Source: Atopobium sp. oral taxon 416
GTDB taxonomy: Bacteria; Actinomycetota; Coriobacteriia; Coriobacteriales; Atopobiaceae
Direction: 5' to 3'
Length of the DNA stretch: 64,000 bases
NCBI RefSeq assembly: GCF_018128285.1
Contig: NZ_CP072380.1
Span: 1,612,001 to 1,676,000, forward strand
The notes beneath the pieces were generated by a model, which was not told where the DNA came from, ran no database searches, and saw nothing but the letters and a program-made list of their open reading frames with translations. The position numbers were made by a program, and so were the translations under genes. This document shows, one piece after another, positions 54,561-63,537 of this stretch (the first letter of the stretch is position 1; each line of letters opens with the position of its first letter).

Positions 54561-54596
54561 TACGGGCCCCGGAGTGTTCGTGCTCCGGGGCCCGTA
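54561..54596. terminator. Perfect 14-bp stem-loop between convergent genes
   Basis: TACGGGCCCCGGAG and CTCCGGGGCCCGTA pair perfectly around an 8-base loop, 54 bases after the patatin gene and 37 bases before the end of glgP. There is no U-tract, but the place between converging genes fits a two-way terminator. Confidence 0.7.
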
Positions 54597-54632
54597 CGTC
54601 GTACAGTGGGCTTCAGTTAGAGACAGTGTGTC

Positions 54633-56894
54633 TTAGAGATGCCAGATATCCTTGTTATACTGGCGGATGGTGCGATCAGAGGAGAAGTCACCGGCCTGTG
54701 CGATGTTGACCAGGGATTTCTTGAGCCAGGACTCACGGTCTTCGAAATCTCTCAAGACCAGCTCCTTCTTCTGGATGTACTCTTCGATATCGAGCAGCGC
54801 CATGAACCAGTCCTTGTTCGCCATATCGTCGTGCAGGCGCTGCAGGCGTCCCGCATTGCCGAGAGCCATGAAGGACGGGTTGGTGATAAAGTCAACGAGC
54901 AGCTTGATGCCCGGCTTCTCGTAGTAGTCATGCGCGTGGTAGGCATTCTCAGCGTATAGGTGCTCGACCTCCTTGGAGGAGGTACCGAAGGTGTAAATGT
55001 TGCCATCACCGACAAGGTCCGCGATCTCGACGTTAGCACCGTCAAGGGTGCACAGCGTTACGGCGCCGTTGAGCATGAATTTCATGTTTGAGGTGCCGGA
55101 AGCCTCTTTGGAGGCCAGGGAGATCTGCTCGGAAATATCCGCTGCCGGGATCACACGCTCTGCGGCGCTCACGTTGTAGTTCTCGATCATGATGACCTGC
55201 AGGTGCGGGGACACGACCGGGTCCGCCGCGATCCAGCGGGAGAGCATGAGGATCAGGTGGATGATGTCCTGAGCGATCGTGTAGGCAGGAGCTGCCTTGC
55301 CACCGAAGATGATCGTGATCGGATGGGGCGGAATGTTGCCGTTCTTGATGTCAAGGTACTTCCAGATGATGTAGAGCGCGAGCATCTGCTGACGCTTGTA
55401 CTCGTGAATACGCTTCACCTGGACGTCGATGATCGCGTCCTCAGGGATGTGGACACCCTGGTTCTTCCAAATGAAGTCACGCATGCTGATCTTGGCCTTG
55501 TCCTTTGCATCGTCCAGACGCTGCAGGACGGAGTCATCGTCCTTATAGGCCATAAGCCCGGTGAGGTCGCAGGTGGTGCGCCAGTCGGTGCCGATCACGT
55601 CGTCGAGCACGCTTGAGAGCGCAGGGTTGCAATCCATAATCCAGCGGCGGAAGGTGATGCCGTTAGTCTTGTTGGAGAACTTCTCCGGATACATCTCATA
55701 GAACGGATGCAGCTCGGTGTCCTCGAGGATCTTGGTGTGCAGTGCGGCAACGCCGTTGATCGAGAAGCCATAGTGGATCGCCATGTGTGCCATGTGGACA
55801 GCGCCGTCGCGGATGATTGCGACATCCGGGTTGTCACCGTATTCCTTCTTCTCGAGCTCGTCGAGCTTTTCGATGATCTCAGCGATGCGCGGGGAGACCG
55901 TCTGCAGGCTCTTGAGCGGCCATTTCTCCAGGGCTTCGGCCAGAATCGTGTGGTTCGTGTAGGCGACCATATTCTTAACGATGGAGACAGCCTCATCGAA
56001 GTCAAAGCTGTGCTCGTCGACGAGCAGGCGGATGAGCTCCGGGATAACCATCGAGGGGTGCGTATCGTTGATGTGGACAACTGCGTAGTCAGGTAGATCG
56101 TGCAGGTTGCTGCCGCGCTCTTGCGCCTCATCGATGATGAGCTGCGCAGCGTTGGAGACCATGAAGTACTCCTGATAGACGCGCAGGAGTCTGCCGGCAT
56201 CATCGGAGTCATCCGGATAGAGGAAGAGTGTGAGGTTCTTCTTGATCGCGGTCTTGTCAAAATCGATTGAGTTGGGCGGAACCAGGGAATCGTCGACGCT
56301 CTCCAAATCGAAGAGGCGCAGACGATTCTTGGTGGTGCGCTGATAGCCCAGGACGTCGATATCGTACAGGCAGGACTTCACAGAAAAGCCACCGAACTGG
56401 ACGGTATAGAATTTCTCGTCCTTCACGAGCCAATCCTGACGATCGAGCCAGGTATCCGGCTCTGCCGCCTGCTGCAGGTCGATGAATTTCTGGTGGAACA
56501 GGCCGTAGTGCCAATTGAGGCCGATACCGTCACCCGGAAGACCGAGCGTAGCGATAGAGTCGAGGAAGCAGGCTGCAAGGCGACCGAGGCCACCATTGCC
56601 AAGCGAAGGTTCGACTTCACATTCCTCTACGGCGCCCAGGTCGTGGCCCGCTGCAGCGAGTTGTGACTTCACGTCGTCGTAGATACCGAGCTCCAAGAGA
56701 TTGTTGGTGAGGAGCCGGCCAATCAAAAACTCTGCGGAGAGGTAATACAGACGGCGCTTGCCATCATTTAAAGGCATCACCGCGGCGTGCTCACGAACGA
56801 GATCCTCGAGCATCGTACAGATGGTCGGATTGTCAAGTTCGGCGAGCGGACGGCCAAACTTCTCCTGAGAGCGTGCTTCAAGATCGATCTTCAT
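54633..56894 (-). CDS. glgP: Glycogen/maltodextrin phosphorylase
   Basis: PLP enzyme releasing glucose-1-phosphate from alpha-1,4-glucans. The protein reads NGGLGRLAACFLDS (about residue 103), HINDTHPSMVIPEL (about 283) and the PLP-lysine region EASGTSNMKFMLNGA (Lys about 604). With 753 residues it is about 50 shorter than E. coli enzymes, a known short form. ATG 56894 was chosen with GGAGG upstream; a TTG further up lacks one. It is the last gene of the minus-strand maltodextrin group. Confidence 0.95.
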   Translation of the reverse strand: MKIDLEARSQEKFGRPLAELDNPTICTMLEDLVREHAAVMPLNDGKRRLYYLSAEFLIGRLLTNNLLELGIYDDVKSQLAAAGHDLGAVEECEVEPSLGNGGLGRLAACFLDSIATLGLPGDGIGLNWHYGLFHQKFIDLQQAAEPDTWLDRQDWLVKDEKFYTVQFGGFSVKSCLYDIDVLGYQRTTKNRLRLFDLESVDDSLVPPNSIDFDKTAIKKNLTLFLYPDDSDDAGRLLRVYQEYFMVSNAAQLIIDEAQERGSNLHDLPDYAVVHINDTHPSMVIPELIRLLVDEHSFDFDEAVSIVKNMVAYTNHTILAEALEKWPLKSLQTVSPRIAEIIEKLDELEKKEYGDNPDVAIIRDGAVHMAHMAIHYGFSINGVAALHTKILEDTELHPFYEMYPEKFSNKTNGITFRRWIMDCNPALSSVLDDVIGTDWRTTCDLTGLMAYKDDDSVLQRLDDAKDKAKISMRDFIWKNQGVHIPEDAIIDVQVKRIHEYKRQQMLALYIIWKYLDIKNGNIPPHPITIIFGGKAAPAYTIAQDIIHLILMLSRWIAADPVVSPHLQVIMIENYNVSAAERVIPAADISEQISLASKEASGTSNMKFMLNGAVTLCTLDGANVEIADLVGDGNIYTFGTSSKEVEHLYAENAYHAHDYYEKPGIKLLVDFITNPSFMALGNAGRLQRLHDDMANKDWFMALLDIEEYIQKKELVLRDFEDRESWLKKSLVNIAQAGDFSSDRTIRQYNKDIWHL

Positions 56895-56971
56895 GCGAAA
56901 CCGAACCTCCAATAGTCGTAGGTGTCAGGAAGACTAAAAGATGGGGACCAATATGCGCGGCTTCCAAAATC

Positions 56972-58492
56972 TTATTGAGGAAGCTCGGGACCCTTCGCGT
57001 CAGGAATCCGGAAGTAGGTGTAAGTCAGATCGGTGAGCTCCTGCTCGATAGCCGGTGTAATTGCACCCGGGAGCATGCGCCAACGCCAGTTGGCACCGAC
57101 GGTTGAGGGCACATTGATGCGGGCGGAGTTGTCCAGTCCGAGCAGGTCCTGCATGCGGTAAATGCAGGTATCACTGACGGAGGCTGCGACCGCACGGTCG
57201 ATCGCCTGCGCGATATTCTCGTCCTCGCTCATGTGCAGGTAGTGTGCAGCCGCCTTGCGGACCTTCGGTGTGGCGGAATCCTTGAACCAACCCACCACTG
57301 TCTCGTTGTCGTGCGTCCCTGCATAGGCAACGGTGTTCTCGGAGTAGTGATGCGGCAGATCGAAGGAATCGCTGTCAGAATCCAGAGAGTCAAACCCGAA
57401 CTGCAGGATCTTCATACCCGGGAACCCAGTGTGCTCACGCAGCGCGATAACATCCGGCGTCATAAAGCCCAGGTCCTCTGCAATGATTGGCAGATCACCG
57501 AGCTTCTCTTTTGCGGCGTCAAAGATCGCCTCTCCAGGGCCTTTGACCCATTTACCGTAGCTCGAATCAGGTGAGCCAAACGGAACCGCCCAATAGGCGG
57601 CAAATCCGCGGAAGTGGTCGATGCGCAGGATGTCATACAGTGACAGGCTTGCTTGCAGGCGCTCAATCCACCAGCTGAAGCCATCCTTCTTCATCTGCTT
57701 CCAGTCATAGATGGGGTTGCCCCAGTATTGGCCGGTGTCAGAGAAGACATCGGGCGGGGTGCCTGCAACGCAGGTCGGCGTCCCGTCCTTATCGGTGCAG
57801 AACATCTCAGGAGCTGACCACATTTCGACGGAGTCACGGGATACATAGATGGGGATGTCACCGATAATGAGGATACCGTGGTCGTTGGCGTACTTTTTGA
57901 GGCGCTTCCAGTCCCGATAGAAGAAGTACTGAGTCATGCGGTGGTACTGCATGTCGTCTTCATGCTTGGCGCAGAGCTTTGCGCTCTTTTTGCCGCGCTT
58001 GCGGTACTCTTTAGGCCACTCATAGTACGCGTGGAGCTCAAATTGCTCTTTGATGGTCATGAACTCGCAGTAGGGTTCAAGCCAGGAAGCGTTCTGCTTG
58101 CAGAACTCCTCATAGTCCTCAGGCGGATCGGCGATAAAGCGCGGCAGTGCACGCTCGAGGATGGCGCGATGCTTCTGAAACAGCTCACCGTAGTCGACTG
58201 TATCCATACCCATGTGGCCGATCGGTAAGGCTTCGAGATCCTTCTTCGTCAGATACCCCGAATCCAGGAGATCCTCAAGATCGATGAAGTATGGGTTACC
58301 CGCGAAGGCGGAGAATGATTGATAGGGAGAATCACCAAAGCTCGTTGTGGTCAGTGGCAGGACTTGCCAATAGCGCTGATGGGTACGAGCGAGAAAATCA
58401 ATGAATTCGTAAGCCTCACGTCCGAACGTGCCGATCCCCACAAAGCCCGGAAGCGACGAGACGGGCATGAGTACGCCACTTGCTCTCACCAT
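56972..58492 (-). CDS. malQ: 4-alpha-glucanotransferase (amylomaltase)
   Basis: GH77 enzyme that transfers maltosyl and longer glucan units, making chains suitable for the phosphorylase. Visible family pieces are SLPGFVGIGTFG, WQVLPLTTTSFGDSPYQS (about residue 43), the nucleophile region LRIDHFRGFAAYW (about 293), the acid/base region IIAEDLGFMTPDV (about 340) and YAGTHDNETVVGW (about 390). The length is 506 residues from ATG 58492 with GGGGGAGG upstream. It lies 77 bases ahead of glgP, with which it is probably cotranscribed. Confidence 0.95.
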   Translation of the reverse strand: MVRASGVLMPVSSLPGFVGIGTFGREAYEFIDFLARTHQRYWQVLPLTTTSFGDSPYQSFSAFAGNPYFIDLEDLLDSGYLTKKDLEALPIGHMGMDTVDYGELFQKHRAILERALPRFIADPPEDYEEFCKQNASWLEPYCEFMTIKEQFELHAYYEWPKEYRKRGKKSAKLCAKHEDDMQYHRMTQYFFYRDWKRLKKYANDHGILIIGDIPIYVSRDSVEMWSAPEMFCTDKDGTPTCVAGTPPDVFSDTGQYWGNPIYDWKQMKKDGFSWWIERLQASLSLYDILRIDHFRGFAAYWAVPFGSPDSSYGKWVKGPGEAIFDAAKEKLGDLPIIAEDLGFMTPDVIALREHTGFPGMKILQFGFDSLDSDSDSFDLPHHYSENTVAYAGTHDNETVVGWFKDSATPKVRKAAAHYLHMSEDENIAQAIDRAVAASVSDTCIYRMQDLLGLDNSARINVPSTVGANWRWRMLPGAITPAIEQELTDLTYTYFRIPDAKGPELPQ

Positions 58493-58576
58493 AGTGACCT
58501 CCCCCTTTTGTGTATTTGCGCATCTACGAGTTGGCATAATTACACGATTCCGTGATGTTACATATAAGAATCCCCT

Positions 58577-58602
58577 GCCCCATTCGCAAATGCGAATGGG
58601 GC
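58577..58602. other. Perfect stem-loop between the ABC ATPase gene and malQ
   Basis: GCCCCATTCGC and GCGAATGGGGC, 11-bp perfect stem, 4-base loop. It separates the transporter part from malQ-glgP on the minus strand. No U-tract in either direction. Confidence 0.6.
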
Positions 58603-58638
58603 TTACATCTTGTTGGTATTACAAAAAAGGGATTAAAC

Positions 58639-59841
58639 TTAGTTGATAAGGCTGTTCGTGGTCGTCTTATCGAAGAAGTGGATGGCATTCGGCTCAAACT
58701 TGAAGGAGATCTTTGCACCGTCCGCAAAGGATCTGCCACTGCCGCTTTCGAAGTCGATGGTCGGGATGACTAAAATGAAGTCATAACCCTCGACGCTGGC
58801 ATGGACATGGACGGTGGAGCCCATCAGCTCGGACACGTCGATGGTAGCGGTAAGGGTACCTGGATCGCCTGCATCAGCAAGCTGCATCTGCTCAGGACGG
58901 ACACCTGCAGTGACATCCATGGTGTTGATGCCATTTGCAGCAAGCGCCTGGCAGGTCTCAGGAGAGACCTGGATCGTGCTTCCCAAAGCATCAAGCTCAT
59001 AAGAAGAACCATTCTTTACAAGATGACCGTCGAAGAAGTTCATCTGAGGGACGCCAATGAAACCTGCGACAAAGAGATTCTTCGGCTTATTAAAGACCTC
59101 CTGCGGGGTACCGATCTGCTGTACTACGCCGTCCTTCATAATGACGATACGGTCGCCAAGCGTCATAGCTTCAGTCTGGTCGTGCGTGACATAGACGAAG
59201 GTTGCATTGATGCGCTTACGAAGCTTGATGATCTCAGCACGCATCTGATTTCTGAGCTTTGCGTCCAGGTTGGAGAGCGGCTCGTCCATCAGCAGGACCT
59301 TAGGATCCCGGACAATGGCGCGGCCGATTGCGACACGCTGACGTTGACCACCGGAAAGCGCCTTCGGCTTACGGTCGAGATACTGGGTGATGCCCAGGAT
59401 CTTTGCAGCATCGCGGACCTTCTTGTCGATCTCGTTCTCAGAAACCTTGCGGAGCTTCAGCGGGAACGCCATATTATCGTAGACAGTCATATGAGGATAA
59501 AGAGCATAGCTCTGAAAGACCATAGCGATATCGCGGTCCTTCGGGGCAACCTCATTCATAACCTTGCCGTCGATCTTGAGAGTACCTTTTGAGATGCTCT
59601 CGAGGCCAGCGACCATACGCAGAGTCGTGGATTTGCCACAGCCAGATGGGCCGACCAGAACGACAAACTCGCGGTCTTTGATATCGACGTTGAAGTCATC
59701 TACTGCGACGACGCCCTCATCGGTAATCTTGAGGTTATTCTTCTTCTCTGGCGCTTCGTCTTTTTTCTTACCGCGATGCTTCTTCTCCTTCTCCGTATTC
59801 GGATAAATTTTTGTAATATGCTCCAGGGTGACTTCTGCCAT
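58639..59841 (-). CDS. msmK: Sugar ABC transporter ATPase, MsmK/MalK type
   Basis: ATPase subunit for oligosaccharide import. Walker A GPSGCGKST lies near residue 66, the signature LSGGQRQRVAIGRA near 163, Walker B VLLMDEPLSNLDA, and the H-loop in YVTHDQTEAM. A C-terminal TOBE-type regulatory domain follows. Between the A-loop region (ITKIYPN, about residue 10) and Walker A sits an extra lysine-rich stretch (EKEKKHRGKKKDEAPEKK) that typical MalK/MsmK lack. ATG 59841 gives 400 residues. It lies downstream of the permease genes after a 150-bp gap with two stem-loops. Confidence 0.92.
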   Translation of the reverse strand: MAEVTLEHITKIYPNTEKEKKHRGKKKDEAPEKKNNLKITDEGVVAVDDFNVDIKDREFVVLVGPSGCGKSTTLRMVAGLESISKGTLKIDGKVMNEVAPKDRDIAMVFQSYALYPHMTVYDNMAFPLKLRKVSENEIDKKVRDAAKILGITQYLDRKPKALSGGQRQRVAIGRAIVRDPKVLLMDEPLSNLDAKLRNQMRAEIIKLRKRINATFVYVTHDQTEAMTLGDRIVIMKDGVVQQIGTPQEVFNKPKNLFVAGFIGVPQMNFFDGHLVKNGSSYELDALGSTIQVSPETCQALAANGINTMDVTAGVRPEQMQLADAGDPGTLTATIDVSELMGSTVHVHASVEGYDFILVIPTIDFESGSGRSFADGAKISFKFEPNAIHFFDKTTTNSLIN

Positions 59842-59863
59842 GGTTATTGAATCCTTCCATAAG

Positions 59864-59896
59864 TGCAGCCGGAATCTTGTTTCATTCGCGGCTGCA
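59864..59896. other. Stem-loop A between malG-type gene and msmK
   Basis: TGCAGCCG and CGGCTGCA, 8-bp perfect stem with a 17-base loop, in the leader of msmK. Confidence 0.5.
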
Positions 59897-59911
59897 TATC
59901 CTTGGTAAAGT

Positions 59912-59944
59912 CTCTCCGTAAAGGTTGTAGATCTAAACGGAGAG
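59912..59944. other. Stem-loop B between malG-type gene and msmK
   Basis: CTCTCCGT and ACGGAGAG, 8-bp perfect stem with a 17-base loop, 50 bases after the permease stop on the minus strand. Confidence 0.5.
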
Positions 59945-59992
59945 AGTTGAAGCAAAAACAAGTCGTACCGTTAGTCGTACAGAGTTGATGGC

Positions 59993-60859
59993 TTAACCCT
60001 TAACAGCACCAGCTGCAACACCCTTGATGATGTACTTCTGGCAAGAGAGGTAGAACACAATGACCGGGATGATAGCCATGAGGATGATTGCCATCGTGGC
60101 GCCCAGATCGACCGTGCCGTAGCTGCCCTTCAGGTATTGGATCTGAATTGGAATCGTACGGTACTTGTTGATGTCGAGCACCAAGTACGGAAGCAGGTAG
60201 TCGTTCCAGACCCACATAATCTCAAGGATACCCACAGAGATCATCGTAGGCTTGAGCATGGGCATTACCACCTGGAAGAAGGTGCGGACCGGACCGCAGC
60301 CGTCGATAGAGGCAGCTTCCTCAATCTCCAACGGGATGGAATGTACAAAGCCAACGAACATGAAGATTGCAAGGCCAGCGCCAAAGCCCAGATAGACGAT
60401 AGGAATCGTCCACGGGGTGTTGAGTCCCAAGGTATCCGCGGTCTTGGAGAGCGTGAACATGACCATCTGGAACGGGACAACCATTGAGAAGATGCAGAGT
60501 GCATAGATTATCTTGCAGAATGGGGAGTTAACGCGTGCAATGTACCACGCAGCCATGGAGCAGCAGATCAGGATCAGCGCGACGGAGAGTACCGTGATCA
60601 AGGCACTGTAACCGAAGGCCGCCCAGAACGGATAGTTACCGAAGGTCATACCGGTGACAAAGTTCGACCAACCAGCAAAGCTCTCTGCGGTAGGAAGTGC
60701 GAAGGTTTCAGTCTTAACATAGGTGTTCAACTTGAAGGAGTTGATGGTTACGCATACGATCGGCAGAACCCAAATGATACAAATAATGGTGAAGACGACC
60801 GTAAGGATATTCATGTGACGCTGCTCTGATTGGAGCGTCTCTGGTTGACTCGCTGCCAT
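59993..60859 (-). CDS. Sugar ABC transporter permease, MalG type
   Basis: Inner-membrane permease with six hydrophobic segments. The EAA loop that contacts the ATPase reads IEEAASIDGCGPVRTFFQVV (about residues 178-197). The length of 288 residues is normal. The ATG overlaps the stop of the preceding permease gene by one base (TAATG), so the pair is translationally coupled. Together with the MalF-type protein, the binding protein and MsmK it should form a maltodextrin importer; the substrate is inferred from malQ and glgP next door. Confidence 0.92.
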   Translation of the reverse strand: MAASQPETLQSEQRHMNILTVVFTIICIIWVLPIVCVTINSFKLNTYVKTETFALPTAESFAGWSNFVTGMTFGNYPFWAAFGYSALITVLSVALILICCSMAAWYIARVNSPFCKIIYALCIFSMVVPFQMVMFTLSKTADTLGLNTPWTIPIVYLGFGAGLAIFMFVGFVHSIPLEIEEAASIDGCGPVRTFFQVVMPMLKPTMISVGILEIMWVWNDYLLPYLVLDINKYRTIPIQIQYLKGSYGTVDLGATMAIILMAIIPVIVFYLSCQKYIIKGVAAGAVKG

Positions 60860-61767
60860 TATTGCTGCACCTCCCGACTACGGGTGTAACGAAGCTGAGC
60901 AAGGCCAAGTGCCGCGACCAGGATGAAGAAGATAACAGCCTTCGCCTGTGCAACGCCACGCAGAGCTCCCGTGCCTGAATAGAACGTGTTGTAAATGTTC
61001 AGTGCCATCATCTCAGTGGTGTTGATGGTCGTGCCATCTGCCAGCTGCTCATACGGCAGACCACCGGTCAAAGCAAGGTTTTGATCGAAGAGCTTGAAGC
61101 CGTTAGTCAGGGACAGGAACAGACAGATCGTGATGGAAGGCATAACGTTCGGGATGATGACCTTGAAGAGGGTCTGGCTTCTCGTTGCGCCGTCGATCTT
61201 TGCTGCCTCGATCATGTCCTCCGGCACTGCCTGAAGACCGGCGATGTAAATAATCATCATGTAGCCGATCTGCTGCCAGCACATCAGGATGATGAGACCC
61301 CAGAAACCGTAGGTGGTATTCAGAACGATTGAGGTGCCATACTGCTGCAGGATACCGTCGAAGATCATCGACCAGATGTAGCCCAGAACGATGCCGCCGA
61401 TCAGGTTCGGTGCGAAGAAGACCGTACGGAAGATGTTTGAGCCCTTGATGCCTTGGGTCAGCGCATACGCAACTGCAAATGCAATCACATTGATAAACAC
61501 CAACGAGACGATTGCAGTCAGCGCAGTATACCAGAATGAATGCTGAAATGAGATATCCGAAAAAGCCGCCGCATAGTTTCCGAAACCGATGAGCTTTGCG
61601 CCCGAAATAGTTCTGAACTGGCAAAAAGAAAGATAGATGCCTTGAATGAACGGCCAGACAAAGCCAATGATAAACGCAATGGTTACCGGTAAAAGAAAGA
61701 GCCACCAGAAGTGTCGCGTAGACCTGATCTGGGAACTCGGTTTAAAGGCTACACTTTTACTTTTCAT
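60859..61767 (-). CDS. Sugar ABC transporter permease, MalF type
   Basis: 302 residues with six hydrophobic segments and the EAA loop MIEAAKIDGATRSQTLFKVI (about residues 197-216). ATG 61767 was chosen with AGGGAG 8 bases upstream; a GTG three codons earlier sits inside that ribosome site. It lacks the large periplasmic loop of E. coli MalF, as usual for Gram-positive UgpA/MsmF-type permeases. A stem-loop lies between it and the binding-protein gene upstream. Confidence 0.91.
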   Translation of the reverse strand: MKSKSVAFKPSSQIRSTRHFWWLFLLPVTIAFIIGFVWPFIQGIYLSFCQFRTISGAKLIGFGNYAAAFSDISFQHSFWYTALTAIVSLVFINVIAFAVAYALTQGIKGSNIFRTVFFAPNLIGGIVLGYIWSMIFDGILQQYGTSIVLNTTYGFWGLIILMCWQQIGYMMIIYIAGLQAVPEDMIEAAKIDGATRSQTLFKVIIPNVMPSITICLFLSLTNGFKLFDQNLALTGGLPYEQLADGTTINTTEMMALNIYNTFYSGTGALRGVAQAKAVIFFILVAALGLAQLRYTRSREVQQ

Positions 61768-61794
61768 ATTCTTCACTCCCTGTGAGAAGGAGAA

Positions 61795-61825
61795 CGGAAT
61801 CGGGTGCGGGCTGCGCCCGATTCCG
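61795..61825. other. Intercistronic stem-loop between binding protein and permease genes
   Basis: CGGAATCGGG and CCCGATTCCG, 10-bp perfect stem with an 11-base loop. Its position after the binding-protein gene fits a known pattern in which such hairpins raise binding-protein mRNA over permease mRNA. Confidence 0.6.
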
Positions 61826-61846
61826 CAAATATTCAGAAGCTAACTA

Positions 61847-63169
61847 TTAACCATTCTCAATCTGATAGTTGTTAGCCCAGCCCTCAACGAATGCAGTCCG
61901 GAAGTTATCCCAGTTAGCGCCAGACTGATCTGCCGTGTAAGCGTTGAGTGCAGAGACGAGACCATTACGGTATTGGTCAACGTTCGGCTCGAAGTTGGTA
62001 ACCCAGTCCATGTTGTAGCAACCATTGTCGGTGTACTCGGTTGCCTTGGTCAGGAACTTGTTGGTGCCCTCAGGAGCATCAGTGTACGGTAGCGCGCCGA
62101 GTGCATCAACCATCTTCTGGCCGGCGTCAGGATCGGTGACCATCCAGAGCCAGAAGTCCATGGTGGCCTTTTTGTCCTCATCGGAAGCGTTATCGCTGAT
62201 TGCGAGGCGGTTCTCAGTGCCACAGTTCAGGCCGGCTTTGTCTTCACCTTCGACACCGCCGTAGTACGGAATGACCGTTGCGTTCGGCTGTGCCGCGATG
62301 ATGTCCTTATAGTCGAAGGAGCCGGAGAAGATGAAGGCAGCTTTGCCGTCAAGGAACTCGTTCTTAGGATCGTGTCCGCCCGTGGAGAGCGTAGACGGAT
62401 CCTCAGCTGCATTGTTGATAGCAAGGTCAAAGAGGTTCTTGTAGTTCGGCAGATAGGTGCCTTTGATCGTGGCAGGGCACTCTTTCCAGCCACCGTCGTC
62501 TCTGGACTCATAGAACAGCGGGAAGTTGGCAAGGTGGCCGGTGACACGCCAAGAAGCGGAGCTGTCAAGGTCGGTTGCAACGAAGGCATCAAAGCCAAGT
62601 TCGCTCGCCCTGCTGTGGATGTCCTCTACGACCGTCTTCAGGGAGTCAAAGTCCTTGATGTCGTCCATGTTGTGGCCAGCCCGCTTGATGAGGTCAGCAT
62701 TTACAACGATGCCGTAGTCCTCGTAGCACAGACCTGCACAGACCATCTTTCCATCATCGTCGTAGTAGGTGTAGTCCTGCGTGGAGAGTGCATTGTCAAT
62801 CTCAGTGCCCTTAAGATCCATAGCATAGGGGCTCCACTCTTTGACGCCAGCCATGGTACCGATGTTGAAGAGAGTTGGTGCCTCGGACTTATCCATCTCG
62901 GAGGTCAAGGTCTGCTCATAGGTGCCGGATGCTGCGGTCTGAACCTTAACCTTGACATCAGGGTACTTGTCCATGTAATCCCGGGCGAGCTGCTGTGCGG
63001 TGTCATCGAGCTCAGGCTTGAAGTTCAGCCAATAAACGCTGCCGGAACGATTCTTGTCAGGCTGCTGATTGTTGCTCGAAGAGCCGCCACCTCCGCAGCC
63101 GGCCAAACCTAGGCCAAGTGCTGAGACTGCACCCAATTTTAGGAAGTTCTTTCTTGAAATGTTACTCAT
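61847..63169 (-). CDS. Sugar ABC transporter substrate-binding lipoprotein
   Basis: Extracellular solute-binding protein family 1, 440 residues. The N-terminus MSNISRKNFLKLGAVSALGL leads to the lipobox LAGC, so the mature protein is lipid-anchored at that Cys. SRKNFLK resembles a weak twin-arginine motif. A Gly/Ser/Asn-rich linker follows, then the binding fold (ASGTYEQTLTSEMDKSEAPT, then AFIFSGSFDYKDII). ATG 63169 has GGGAGG upstream. It is the first gene of the transporter operon, so it is the most promoter-proximal. Confidence 0.92.
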   Translation of the reverse strand: MSNISRKNFLKLGAVSALGLGLAGCGGGGSSSNNQQPDKNRSGSVYWLNFKPELDDTAQQLARDYMDKYPDVKVKVQTAASGTYEQTLTSEMDKSEAPTLFNIGTMAGVKEWSPYAMDLKGTEIDNALSTQDYTYYDDDGKMVCAGLCYEDYGIVVNADLIKRAGHNMDDIKDFDSLKTVVEDIHSRASELGFDAFVATDLDSSASWRVTGHLANFPLFYESRDDGGWKECPATIKGTYLPNYKNLFDLAINNAAEDPSTLSTGGHDPKNEFLDGKAAFIFSGSFDYKDIIAAQPNATVIPYYGGVEGEDKAGLNCGTENRLAISDNASDEDKKATMDFWLWMVTDPDAGQKMVDALGALPYTDAPEGTNKFLTKATEYTDNGCYNMDWVTNFEPNVDQYRNGLVSALNAYTADQSGANWDNFRTAFVEGWANNYQIENG

Positions 63170-63191
63170 CGTCGTCCTCCCACTGCCGTCT

Positions 63192-63217
63192 ATTAGGTGG
63201 CGCTATTACCACCTAAT
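63192..63217. promoter_or_regulatory. Stem-loop in the leader of the binding-protein gene
   Basis: ATTAGGTGG and CCACCTAAT, perfect 9-bp stem with an 8-base loop, ending about 22 bases before the ATG at 63169. It could protect the mRNA 5' end, mask the ribosome site or act as a DNA operator. Confidence 0.5.
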
Positions 63218-63312
63218 TTTGTTTGCAGAGACAGCAGACGTGGATCTCTCGCGGGTGCCATCTCAGTTTCTAGCTTAGAAGAATCTACCTTAGAAGAACA
63301 GAAAAGAAGGAC

Positions 63313-63324
63313 TTGTTTAAACAA
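63313..63324. promoter_or_regulatory. Palindrome TTGTTTAAACAA, candidate operator
   Basis: Perfect 12-bp palindrome midway between the divergent genes. A candidate binding site for the GntR-type regulator at 63538. Confidence 0.45.
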
Positions 63325-63537
63325 CTTTTCACCGAGCGGTGTCCCTTTTCAGGTGAACGGTAAAAATGTAAGAAAGTAATATACTGGTAATCAGGCTCAG
63401 TTGCTGTATACATTCCTAAAATCGCTCAAGTTTTTGCCAACACGATTCAGAGGGGTTATGGCATATCCGGGGCCTCAGGCACACGGAGCTTTTGTCATAT
63501 CTAGAGTAGCGACGAGCTCTAGCAAAAGAAGGCGATC

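Larger units (their letters stand above)
63170..63537. promoter_or_regulatory. Divergent control region of the maltodextrin operon and its regulator
   Basis: About 370 bp without a gene. It holds a stem-loop (63192-63217) and a perfect palindrome (63313-63324). No unambiguous promoter hexamers were found for either direction. Confidence 0.5.
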
